A stretch of 64,000 nucleotides of DNA. It comes from Calendula officinalis (Eukaryota > Streptophyta > Magnoliopsida > Asterales > Asteraceae). A model generated the notes under the pieces. It was not told the DNA's origin. It saw nothing but the letters and a program-made list of their open reading frames with translations, and ran no database searches. Within the stretch, counting starts at the first letter, position 1, and every line of letters starts with the position of its first letter. The position numbers were made by a program, and so were the translations under genes. Shown in pieces: positions 38,686-49,027 of this stretch. The stretch is taken from assembly GCA_963853835.1 (NCBI GenBank), contig OY970835.1:13522501-13586500 (forward strand), given 5' to 3'.

Positions 38686-41365
38686 AAAACAGTTTTAGAT
38701 GAAGATGCTTCTCCAAAACCATGATCCACATCCCTCTCCTTAACCTGATCATCCTTCATATCCTGGGCAGTCCCATTATTATCAGACCCCACCTCTTCAA
38801 AAATTACATCAGGGTCTAATCCATAAATAGTGCATTGATCTTTAAATAAGTCAATTTGACCCGTGGTCCAATTTTCAAAAACTTTCAAATCAGGGATGAC
38901 CCTTTTCTTTAAAACTTTAAAGACTTCCTCTCTTTGAAAATCATAAATATGATAACCCTCATTCCACCCATCCTCAAAATCACCATCCTCATCATTTAAA
39001 ACATCAAACTTATTAGAAGTTGGAATAGCTTTATCACCCTCCAAGACCACCTTCTCTTTATCTTTATTACTACCCTGTTGAACCTTACTGCCATTTCTAG
39101 TCTGTTTAGTAGACAAAACCTCAGAAGACTTATTATCAGTATTAGGGGTCATGTCATTGGTCTTAGTCTTAACCTGATCATTCATATTAATTCTAACATT
39201 TCCCCAGATTTTAGGCCCTTGAACCTGCTTCTCTTTAAACACCTGTTTTTGGGCAACATTCTTTCCTTTTTTCTCATTATTACCATTACCAAAATACTGA
39301 TTAATCTGCTTAGTTTTAGAATTAAAACTAATTCTATCAAAAACACTACCCCTTCTATGGACCTCCTGATTATTAACATTAGCACCATTATTCATATGAC
39401 TAATTTTATTCCTTCTTCCCACAGTTTGAAAGCCTCCATTTTCAACAACATCAACCCCAGCCTGATTCTTTGTCACATCCTCCATACCCTTTTTAGCAGT
39501 TTCCTCCTCTGTTCTTGGTCTAATTTTGCAGCTATTATGGTTATGACCAAAAACTTTGCAAAAAACACAAAGGGGGGTTTCCACTGATAGGTGACACGTA
39601 GAGAAATAACTTTGCCTGGATTTGGACCCTCACCCGGATAACCCAACTCCACTTCATTAGGAAATTCATCTCTAGCATCAACTTCAACTAGAACTCTAGC
39701 ATACCCCATCCTTCCCGATCTATTTAAACATCTCTCTTGTGTCATGTTATCCATAACCATAGGTCTTCCAATACAACTAATAATCTTACCAATACCAGCA
39801 CCATACCACATCTCCAAAGGAATATCATGAACACAAACCCAAATGGAAATTTTAGAGGGTTCAATTTTTTGGAGACAAATGCCAGGTTCCCATTTACTAA
39901 TTACCAAAGGAACATTATCAATCAACCAATTACCATTCTCCAAAACAGTATTCATACCCTTCTCACTTTTAAATCTGAAAAAGAAAAAGCCAGCCCCATT
40001 CTTAGTAACTTCAACAAGGTCATGGGTCCTCCACATTCTTTTCAAACTATAGTCAACTTTTAGAAAATCCATAGAAGTCCCAATAAAATACCCATATAAC
40101 ATCAAAGAAAAAAGAACCTTGCCCTGTTTGAGGTCCTCATTAGACATTAAAGCCCTTTTCCTACCATTCTCCAAGATAACAGGTGGAACATAGTCCATTT
40201 TCAACTCTGGTTTTTCACTATTCCTCTTAATCATATCAGCAAAAGAAATATTACCACTCTTATTATTATTATTCCAAACATTAGACTTGACATTCTTAGC
40301 AGGAATGAAGTTACTCTTACCATTAGTTCCCACAACAGAAACAGGAGCAGCAGGGGAAGGACCAACTTTATCAACATTATCAACAGTATTGTCAACTTCC
40401 ATATCATTAAAAGGAATACTATCATTACAAGAGACAAGGGCACCAATAATGTTATTATCATGTGGTAATGGAACAGAATTACAGATATCAATACTAGGTT
40501 TAACACCACTAGCAGAGCTAACACTTGGGGATTTTACAGAGTCACCCTTCTCCACCTGACTTAACCCAACATTAGACTGAGCAGGAGAAACCACAGTATT
40601 GTCCCACTGTTCATTAGCCTCCATACTACTATCATTAGCAACATATTCATCATCCTCAGAATCATCATCTTCAATGTAAACAGATTTGGAATGGGGTTCA
40701 GATTCATCACTAACCACAGTTTTATCATTACTGCAAAAGGGAGTAGCAGGCCTATCTTTTCTCTTTTTCTCCACTTTAGTTTCCATATCTTGAACACCAT
40801 CAATAAACTCTCTAACATTACTCCTATACAACTTCCTCATGCTAGCCGGAGAAGGAACAGGAACAGGCTCAGGCTCAGGATAATCAACAACCAACTGCAA
40901 AGGGGTGACAAAGCCAAGGCTCTCCACCCTATTTTGCAGAGGTGAAACCGAATCAAGTAAACCAGAGTCCAAATTCCCAGAAGCTTTGGACAAAATCCCC
41001 AAATCACGCATCATTTTAGTCTGCTTCTTTTTAATCAACTTCTTAACTGAAGCAAGCTTGGTATTAGCAGCACTATTAGGTTGTTCCTTTAAAGCAGCAG
41101 CTTCAATTTTACGAATATTTTGCTTCACAGACAAAACCACATCGTCCCCCAAAATAGGGTTTCCAGAATTCGGAACAACGGTATCACATTGTTCACGCCC
41201 AGAACCACCATCAATCAAGCTATTAACAACAGGAACAGTTGCCCCATCATCAACCCTAGTACTTGTTTGAGGCCGTCGCAACACTTGAGGAACACTAAAG
41301 TTCATTTTAAGATTCGAGCTTTCCGGTGGGTCAGGAGGCCGCTCAGGGACGGTAGAACGCACCAT
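38682..41365 (-). pseudogene. LINE B ORF1, gag-like RNA-binding protein (frameshifted)
   Basis: I take the start as the ATG at 41365 (protein begins MVRSTVPERPPD); upstream codons are open but lack an ATG. An acidic, low-complexity N-terminal half (DDDSEDDEY) is followed by a DUF4283-like domain (LYGYFIGTSMDFLKVDYSL, FFFFRFKSEKGMNTVLENG, VLVEVDA) and a CX2CX4HX4C zinc knuckle (CVFCKVFGHNHNSC). A frameshift at the C6 run 39572-39577 (read on the minus strand) falls between the DUF4283 end and the knuckle. After it the frame runs to a stop at 38682-38684 that overlaps the ORF2 start. Such proteins bind the LINE RNA. Confidence 0.9.
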
Positions 41366-41505
41366 AGCAAAAACCGAGCAACAAAACAAGCCCTAGAAGG
41401 AGCCTGCCGGGGAACCACGACGGAGAAATGAACGGAAAAGGAAAACGCCGGTAACACACACTAAATCGCACCTTTAACTGTGTGAAACGAGAGAAAAAGT
41501 CATCC
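41366..41505 (-). other. LINE B 5' UTR
   Basis: About 140 bp between the upstream target-site duplication and the first ORF1 ATG. It is pyrimidine-rich on the sense strand and relatively GC-rich for this window. Being short, it suggests the element is full length or only slightly truncated. No clear promoter motif recognised. Confidence 0.6.
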
Positions 41506-44500
41506 CCATGGTTATGGGTTATGGACACCTATTACTTGTAAAATGGATATCTATAGGCTATTGGTCATGGCTAGTAGTTATAATGGTTCAAGGGCCATCG
41601 ATATGAGTTATGGACATGCATGTAGTGGTTATAATGATTCAATGGCCTTGGTTATGGGTTATACACACCTATTACTTGTAAAATGGATATCTATAGGCTA
41701 TTGGTCATGGCTAGTAGTTATAATGGTTCAAGGGCCATCAGTATCAGTTATGGACATCTAGTGGTTATAATGGTTCAAGGACCATGGTTATGGGTTATGG
41801 ACACTTATTACTTGTAAAATAGATATCTATAGGCTATTGGTCATGGCTAGTAGTTATAATGGTTCAAGGGCCATCAGTATCAGTTATGGACATCTAGTGG
41901 TTATAATGGTTCAAGGACCATGGTTACGGGTTATGGACACCTATTACTTGTAAAATGGATATCTATTGGCTATTGTTCATGGCTAATAGTTATAATGGTG
42001 CAAGGGCCATCAGTATCAGTTATGGACATCTTGTAGTTATAAATAATGGTTCAAGGACCATGGTTATGGGTTATGGACACCTACTACCTGTAAAATGGAT
42101 ATCTATAGGATATTGATCATGCCTAGTAGTTATAATGGTTTAAGGGCAATCAGTATCAGTTATGGACATCTAGTGGTTATAATGTGCAAGGACCATGGTT
42201 ATGGGTTATGGACACCTATTACTTATAAAGTGGATATCTATAGGCTATTGGTCATCGCTAGTAGTTATAATGGTTTAAGGGACATGAGTATCAGTTATGG
42301 ACATCTAGTGGTTATAATGTTCAAGGACCATTGTTATGGGTTATGGACACCTATTACTTGTTAAATGGATAAATATAGGCTATTGGTCATGGCTAGTAGT
42401 AATAATGGTTCAAGGGCCATCGATATGAGTTATGGACATGCATGTAGTCGTTATAATGGATCAATGGCCTTGGTTATGGGTTATGCACACCTATTACTTG
42501 TAAAATGGATATCTATAGGCTATTGGTCATGGCTAGTAGTTATAATGGTTCATTGGCCATCGATATGAGTTATGGACATGCATGTAGTGGTTATAATGGT
42601 TCCATGGCCTTGGTTATGGGTTATGCACACCTATTACTGGTAAAATGGATATCTATAGGCTATTGGCCATGGTTAGTAGTTATAATGGTTCAAGGGCCAT
42701 CAATATCAGTTATGGACATCTAGTGGTTATAATGGTTCAAGGACCATGGTTATGGGTTATGGACACCTATTACTTGTAAAATGGATATCTATAATAGGTC
42801 ATGACTAGTAGTTATAATGGTTCAAGGGGCACCAGTATCAGTTATGAACATGTAGTGGTTATAATGGTTCAATGGCCTTGGTTATGGGTTATACACACGT
42901 ATTACTTGCAAAATGGATATCTATAGGCTATTGGTCATGGCTAGTAGTTATAATGGTTCAAGGGCCATCAGTATCAGTTATGGACATCTAGTGGTTATAA
43001 TAGTTCAAGGACCATGGTTATTGGTTATGGACACCTATTACTTGTAAAATGGATATCTATAGGCTATTGGTCATGGCTAGTAGTTATAACGGTGCAAGGG
43101 CCATCGGTATCTGTTATGGACATCTAGTAGTTATAATGGTTCAAGGACCATGGTTATGGGTTATGGACACCTATTACTTGTAAAATGGATATCTATAGGC
43201 TATTGGTCATGCCTAGTAGTTATAATGGTTTAAGGGCCATCAGTATCAGTTATGGACATCTAGTTATTATAATGTTCATGGACCGTGGTTATGGGTTATG
43301 GACGCCTATTACTTGTGAAATGGATATCTATAGGCTATTGCTCATGGCTAGTAGTTATAATGGTTCAAGGGCCATCGATATGAGTTGTGGACATGCATGT
43401 AGTGGTTATAATGGTTCAATGGCCTTGGTTATGGGTTATGCACACCTATTACTTGTAAAATGGATATCTGTAGGCTATTGGACATGGCTAGTAGTTATAA
43501 TGGTTCAAGGGCCATCAGTATCAGTTATGGACATCTAGTGGTTATAATGGTTCAAGGACCATGGTTATGGGTTATGGACACCTATTACTTGTAAAATGAA
43601 TTTCTATAGGCTATTGGTCGTGGCTAGTAGTTATAATGGTCCAAGGGCCATCACTATCAGTTATGGACATCTAGTGGTTATAACGATTCAAGGACCTTGG
43701 TTATGGGTTATGGACAAATATTACTTGTAAAAATGATATCTATATAGGTCATGGGTAGTAGTTATAATGGTTCAAGGGCCATCGGTATCAGTTACAGACA
43801 TCTAGTGGATATAATTGTTCAAGGGCCATGGTTATGGGTTATATACACCTATTACTTGTAAAATAGATATCTATAGGCTATTGGTCATGGCTAGTAGTTA
43901 TAATGGTTCAAGGGCCATCAGTATCAGTTATGGACATCTAGTGGTTATAATGGTTCAAGGACCATGGTTATGGGTTATGGACACCCACTACCTGTAAAAT
44001 GGATATCTATAGGCTATTGATTAGTCCTAGTAGTTATAATGGTTTAAGGGCCATCAGTATCAGTTATGGACATCTAGTGGTTATAATGTGCAAGGACCAT
44101 GGTTATGGGTTATGGACACCTATTACTTGTAAAATGGATATCTATAGGCTATTGGTCATGGCTAGTAGTTATAATGGTTCAAGGGCCATCGATATGAGTT
44201 ATGGACATGCATGTAGTGGTTATAATGGTTCAATGGCCTTGGTTATGGGTTATACACACCTATTACTTGTAAAATGGATATCTATAGGCTATTGGTCATG
44301 GCTAGTAGTTATAATGGTTCAAGGGCCATCTGTATCAGTTATGGACATCTAGTGGTTATAATGGTTCAAGGACCATGGTTATGGGTTATGGACACCTATT
44401 ACTTGTAAAATGGATATCTTTAGGCTATAGGTCATGGCTAGTTGTTATAATGGTTGAAGGGCCATCAGTATCAGTTATGGACATCTAGTGGTTATAATGG

Positions 44501-45053
44501 TTCAAGAACCATGGTTATTGGTTATGGATACCTAATACTTGTAAAATGGATATCTGTAGGCTATTGGACATGGCTAGTAGTTATAATGGTTCATGGGCCA
44601 TCAGTATCAGTTATGGACGTCTGGTGGTTATTATGATTCAAGGACCATGGTTATGGGTTATGGACACCTATTACTTGTAAAATGGATATCTATAGGCTAC
44701 TGGTCATGGCTAGTAGTTATAATGGTTCAAGGGCCATCAGTATCAGTTATGGACATCTAGTGGTTATAATGGTTCAGGAACGATTGTTATGGGTAATGGA
44801 CACCTATTACTTTTAAAATGGATATCTATAGGCTATTGGTCATGGCTAGTAGTTATAATGGTTCAAGGGCCATCGATATGAGTTATAGACATGTAGTGGT
44901 TATAATGGTTAAATGGCCTTGGTTATGGGTTATGGACACCTATTACTTGTAAAATGTATATTTATAGGCTATTGGTTGTGGCTAGTAGTTATAATGGTTC
45001 AAGGGCCATCAGTGTCAGTTATGGACATCTAGTGGTTATAATGGTTATGGGTT
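41506..45053 (+). repeat. 136-bp satellite array, block 3
   Basis: Same satellite between LINE B and LINE C. Its first 17 bp are the right copy of the LINE B target-site duplication. It continues the higher-order family marked by GACATGCATGTAG (41616, 42435, 42577, 43393, 44206). The last unit before LINE C lacks the 14 bp between two ATGGTT repeats, reading ATAATGGTTATGGG. Confidence 0.96.
45042..45053. repeat. LINE C target-site duplication, left copy
   Basis: TGGTTATGGGTT here matches 62546-62557 beyond the other end of LINE C. The final two T may belong to the poly(T), so the duplication is 10-12 bp. Confidence 0.75.
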
Positions 45054-45291
45054 TTTTTTTTTTTTTTTTTTTTTTTTGGGTAAGGGATCACCCTGGCTAA
45101 ATATATTAATTACCAACACAATGTACAAAAGGAATGTGGCAGAAAGCCACATTACTGCAAGCAAAACGCTTGACAACCAAAAAAACAAACTAAGCTTACG
45201 ACAACCCCATAAGCACAACTAACAAGCAAGCACTAGAACAAGCAAAAACAAGAATCGGCTGAAACTACAAACCGACACACCAACTAGAAAA
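45054..45291 (-). other. LINE C 3' UTR and poly(A)
   Basis: Runs from the ORF2 stop to the poly(A), here T26. Just before the tail the sense strand reads AGGGTGATCCCTTACCC, which can form a small GGG/CCC hairpin, comparable in place to the GGGC/GCCC hairpin of LINEs A and B. No ORF is present. Confidence 0.75.
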
Positions 45292-48200
45292 CTACTCCCT
45301 ATATGTAGAAAGGTTCCATCTAGCAAGCAATTGTTGCACACGAGCTGAATCTTGTTTAAACTTCAATGTGATGAGCTTTAACCGGACATTAGAACAAATC
45401 TCCTCATACACCCGCGTGTGGGGTTTAGACTTCTTTTTGAATAGTCTCGCATTACGTTCTAACCAAATATGATAAGAAGTAGCACCAAGTACGATACGTG
45501 AAATTACACTTTTTGCAGATCGACCACTGGAAATAGGAATAATATGGTTAATAATATCAGCTAAAACCGGCGGGGTATCATCCATACCCACTAACATCCG
45601 CACCTTATACCAAATAGCTGAAGTGTAGCAACATTCAAATTACAAATGACTATGTGAGTCAGGTACCGTACCACAAAGAGGGCATTTTAAACTGGTAACA
45701 TCAATATCAGGGCTTATATCCCACTGACGCAGCAAGTCTTGGGTTTTTAGCCGGTTATTGACGACAAGCCACATATGGAAGGCATGACGGGGAATGCAGT
45801 GAGCGAACCACACGACCATTTGCCATGGCACAATATTATCTCTGGTTCTGATAGAATTCCACGCAAGGGACACCGAAAACGATTTATCATTCCCACTTGC
45901 ATCTCGCCATACAATGATATATTTGCTTCCCGTCACAATTTGTGGAACTGGAATTTGAGATATAGTAGGAAACCTTTGAAACCAGTCACTCGGCCAAATC
46001 CAGCTACCGTTCACAAGAAGGTTATGAACCTTATCCTGCAAAGAAAAACCTGCACTATAAACATCTCGAGGTGTTAAATACTGAATTAGAGGACTATCCA
46101 CACACCAATTGTCAAACCAAATAGATATAGATTTCCCGTCCCGCACAATATGCCATAAGAAGGGACGAATAGTATTTCTGATTTGAAGAAGCTTCCTCCA
46201 TGTCCAAGTCATACTACCCGAGCTGGAAACGTCCCATAAACTCCGACCTCTTAGTTTATAAGAATGAATCCATTTAACCCACAACGACTCTTTGTTAGAA
46301 ATAATGCTCCAAATATGATAGGCCATAAGGGCAGTGTTAAAATCCTGCATTTTGCGAATACCTAGCCCGCCCTCACATTTAGGCTTACAAACTACCTCCC
46401 AAGACACTTTTGCTTTTCCATTTCTCATGTCACCTTGGCACCAAAGGAACCCTCGCATTAGTTTTTCCAGCTCATTTGTGACACGGGTAGGCAAAACGAA
46501 CACAGAAGCCCAATACGTATGCATGTTCGATAGAACGGACATGATAAGCTGCAGCCTTCCCGCAAAAGAGAGGAATTTGTTCTTCCAATCATTAATTCTT
46601 TTTTCCAATTTTTCAACAAGAATTTTGCAATCCCTATATTTTAAGCGAGAAGAAATAAGCGGAACGCCCAAATATTTAACCGGTAAGGTACCTTCCTCAA
46701 ACGGCATCAGCTGCAGAGTATCATTGCGAATTAAAGTTGGAACATTGCAGAAGAAAACCGTGCTTTTAGGGATGCTCGGAACCAGCCCAGACACTTCTTT
46801 AAATTCGTTCAAAGAGTCTAAAATAAGTTGGACAGAAACAACATTCCCCCGAGCAAAAAGGAAAAGATCATCCGCAAAGCACAAATTGATAATCTTTTGT
46901 TGCTCACAGCCTTTATGATACTTGAAATCCGGGTTCACCCTAACCCTTCGCTGAATAATAAGAGACAGAATTTCCATAACTAAGGTAAACCGATAAGGCG
47001 ACATAGGGTCCCCTTGTCTTAAACCCCTTTTGCCCAAAAACCAGCCATGAACGTCACCATTTATGCATATAGAAAAGGAAGGAGAAGTAACGCATTCCAT
47101 AATCCAGCTAATTAGTTTAGGGTGAAGCCCAAAACCACATAAAATAGCTTGAAGGAACGACCAATCTACCGTGTCATACGCCTTCTGAATATCCACCTTG
47201 AACGCACACCTAGGAACACCATATTGTACATGGTAGTTATGCATAAGCTCTTGAGTAAGAAGGATATTGTCTGAAATGCGCCGTCCCGGAATAAACGCAG
47301 ATTGATTAACTCCAACAATATCCCCAAGAGCATCAGTGAGCCTATTAGTGATGATTTTACTAATGCATTTGTATATAACATTGCAGCATGAGATAGGCCT
47401 ATAATCTGTGGTTTTTGACGGAGTTGTGATTTTAGGGATCAATGCCAAAATAGTATGATTAACCTCTTTAAGAAGTTTACCATTGTCAAAAAACTCACGG
47501 ACTGCAGAGCACACCTCATGACCCACGATATCCCACGCTTTTTTAAAAAACAAAGCCGTAAACCATCAGGACCGGGCGCTTTATCATTCCCAATAGCGAA
47601 AACAGCACTCTTAATTTCCTCCACAGTTACTTCCCGAACCATATATGCAGCCTTAGTCGGATCTATGGTGTTGGGAAATAATTCATGAGTGTCCAACGGT
47701 GACACATTTCCAGCAACACCTAGGAAGTTTTTGTAATGGTTAACAAAAGCAGCAGCCACATCTTTTCCTTCATACATAATATTTGACCCATCCGTAATAA
47801 CATCGATTCTGTTCCTGTGGCATTTACTCTTAACCGTATTATGGAAGTAGGCTGAATTAGAGTCACCCACCCTTAACCACTCTATTTTAGATTTTTGCTT
47901 TAGAAAACGCTCTTCATCTAAAACTGCAGCTTTGTAAGCAATTAAGTAATTTGCTTGCTCCTCCCGCAATCTCGGGCAGTGTGGACTTTGATCTATGGCA
48001 GCCTGAGCTGCATCGAGCTCAACACGAAGAAATTTAACTTTAGAGTGCAGGTTTCCTTGGTTCTTTAAGAACTTTCGAAGAGGAGATTTTGCTTCTTTCA
48101 ATCTTTTAACCACCCGATACATAGCGCACCCCTTTATTCTGGTCTTCCAAGCGTTAGCCACAATATCACTAAAACCGTCCTTTTCAGCCAAGAAATTATA

Positions 48201-48433
48201 AAATTTGAAAGGTTTGGGCTGAAATTTTGCGACATCCGGGATGCGCAAGATACACGGAGTATGATCTGAAATACGATACGGGTGAAAGATAGCCAAGGAA
48301 CTTGGGAAGATATCAATGAATTTCTGGTTACCCATGATACGATCAATTTTCTTCAGAGTACCATTGGAGCCTTGAGGTTTTTGGTTCCACGTAAAATGGA
48401 GACCCGTGCCATTGATGTCCATTAACCCTGCGT
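45292..48433 (-). pseudogene. LINE C ORF2, 3' part: endonuclease end, RT, zf-RVT
   Basis: Continues ORF2 downstream of the copia insertion. It opens with the end of the endonuclease (GLMDINGTGLHFTWNQ, KKIDRIMGNQKF, ISDHTP with the catalytic H). The RT has KAPGPDG, CAFKVDIQKAYDTVDW, GLRQGDPMSPYRF and CFADDLFLF (FADD). The zf-RVT-like end has CIPRHAFHMWL and CPLCGTVPDSHSHL. One frameshift lies near 47560-47564, just after KAPGPDG, in a short T run. An in-frame stop at 45640-45642 interrupts the zinc region, after which the same frame continues to 45292. About 16 codons of copia LTR are fused in frame at its 5' edge, which is accidental. Confidence 0.92.
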
Positions 48434-48929
48434 TGTTAAGGCAAAAAGCCTTACCCCTTTGGATCTTAAGATAACAAAACAACCTAGACTAGCTTTGATC
48501 TATATGTAGAATAATATAGCTTAGTTTAGGTCTGATACTGAGTGATCAGTATTGGAACTCAGTATCAGTACTCAGTATCAGATAGTGATACTGAGTAGAA
48601 GGACTGAGTGATACTCAGTATAGTAATGGACTAAGATCAAATCCCTTGATCTTAGTCATTTTCCTTACTTAGTCCTTCGGTTACTTCTTTGCTCATTATG
48701 TAAGATCTCTATAACACTATAAATAGAGATCATCTTGCAAAGGAGTACTTACCAATTTACTTTACACATTCACATCTTTTGTAATTGATCAGTGGTCTTG
48801 TTATTCCGCAACAAGCCACACTTAGTGGATTTATACATTGACTATATTCTTGTGTTATCACTCTAATATTTCTCTAAGTATAATAATCTATCAATTAACA
48901 TTATAAACCAGGGTTGTTGTGACCTAACA
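48434..48929 (+). repeat. Copia 5' LTR
   Basis: A 496-bp direct repeat beginning TGTTAAGG and ending CCTAACA. It contains a cluster of GATACTGAGT / ACTCAGTATC motifs in both orientations (48534-48621) and a TATA box at 48718. The 3' LTR differs by A/G-type changes only at about 48628 (AATGGAC against AACGGAC) and about 48687 (TTCTTT against TCCTTT). Confidence 0.96.
48718..48726 (+). promoter_or_regulatory. TATA box of the 5' LTR
   Basis: TATAAATAG about 210 bp before the LTR end, the usual place for the LTR promoter. Transcription would begin some 30 bp downstream. The same motif lies at 59672-59680 in the 3' LTR. Confidence 0.75.
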
Positions 48930-48931
48930 AC

Positions 48932-48943
48932 TGGTATCAGAGC
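48932..48943 (+). other. Primer-binding site (initiator tRNA-Met)
   Basis: TGGTATCAGAGC, complementary to the 3' end of plant initiator tRNA-Met, two bases after the 5' LTR. It primes minus-strand DNA synthesis. Confidence 0.92.
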
Positions 48944-49027
48944 AGGCTAAATAATCTCTTATTTAGTTGATCTATAACCCTGGCAGCCATTTCCTACATC
49001 TATCCCTCCAACACTCAAAAATCCAAA

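Larger units (their letters stand above)
33477..41505 (-). mobile_element. LINE B, near full-length L1-type retrotransposon
   Basis: An 8.03-kb element on the minus strand. The 5' end lies at 41505 and the 3' poly(A) shows as T12 at 33479-33490. It is flanked by a 17-bp target-site duplication. Order 5' to 3': short 5' UTR, ORF1 (DUF4283-like domain plus CX2CX4HX4C knuckle), ORF2 (APE-type endonuclease, RT, zf-RVT), ORF3, 3' end. It carries one frameshift in ORF1 and two in ORF2, all at homopolymers, so it looks non-autonomous now unless these are consensus errors. The satellite on both sides rejoins into the expected order of the 683-bp higher-order unit, so it inserted after that unit had formed. 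Confidence 0.95.

Noticed and set aside
33555..41431. Plus-strand ORFs opposite LINE B (for example 35179-35784, 39078-39587, 40905-41270)
   Set aside because: Antisense shadows of ORF1, ORF2 and ORF3, with no recognisable protein features.
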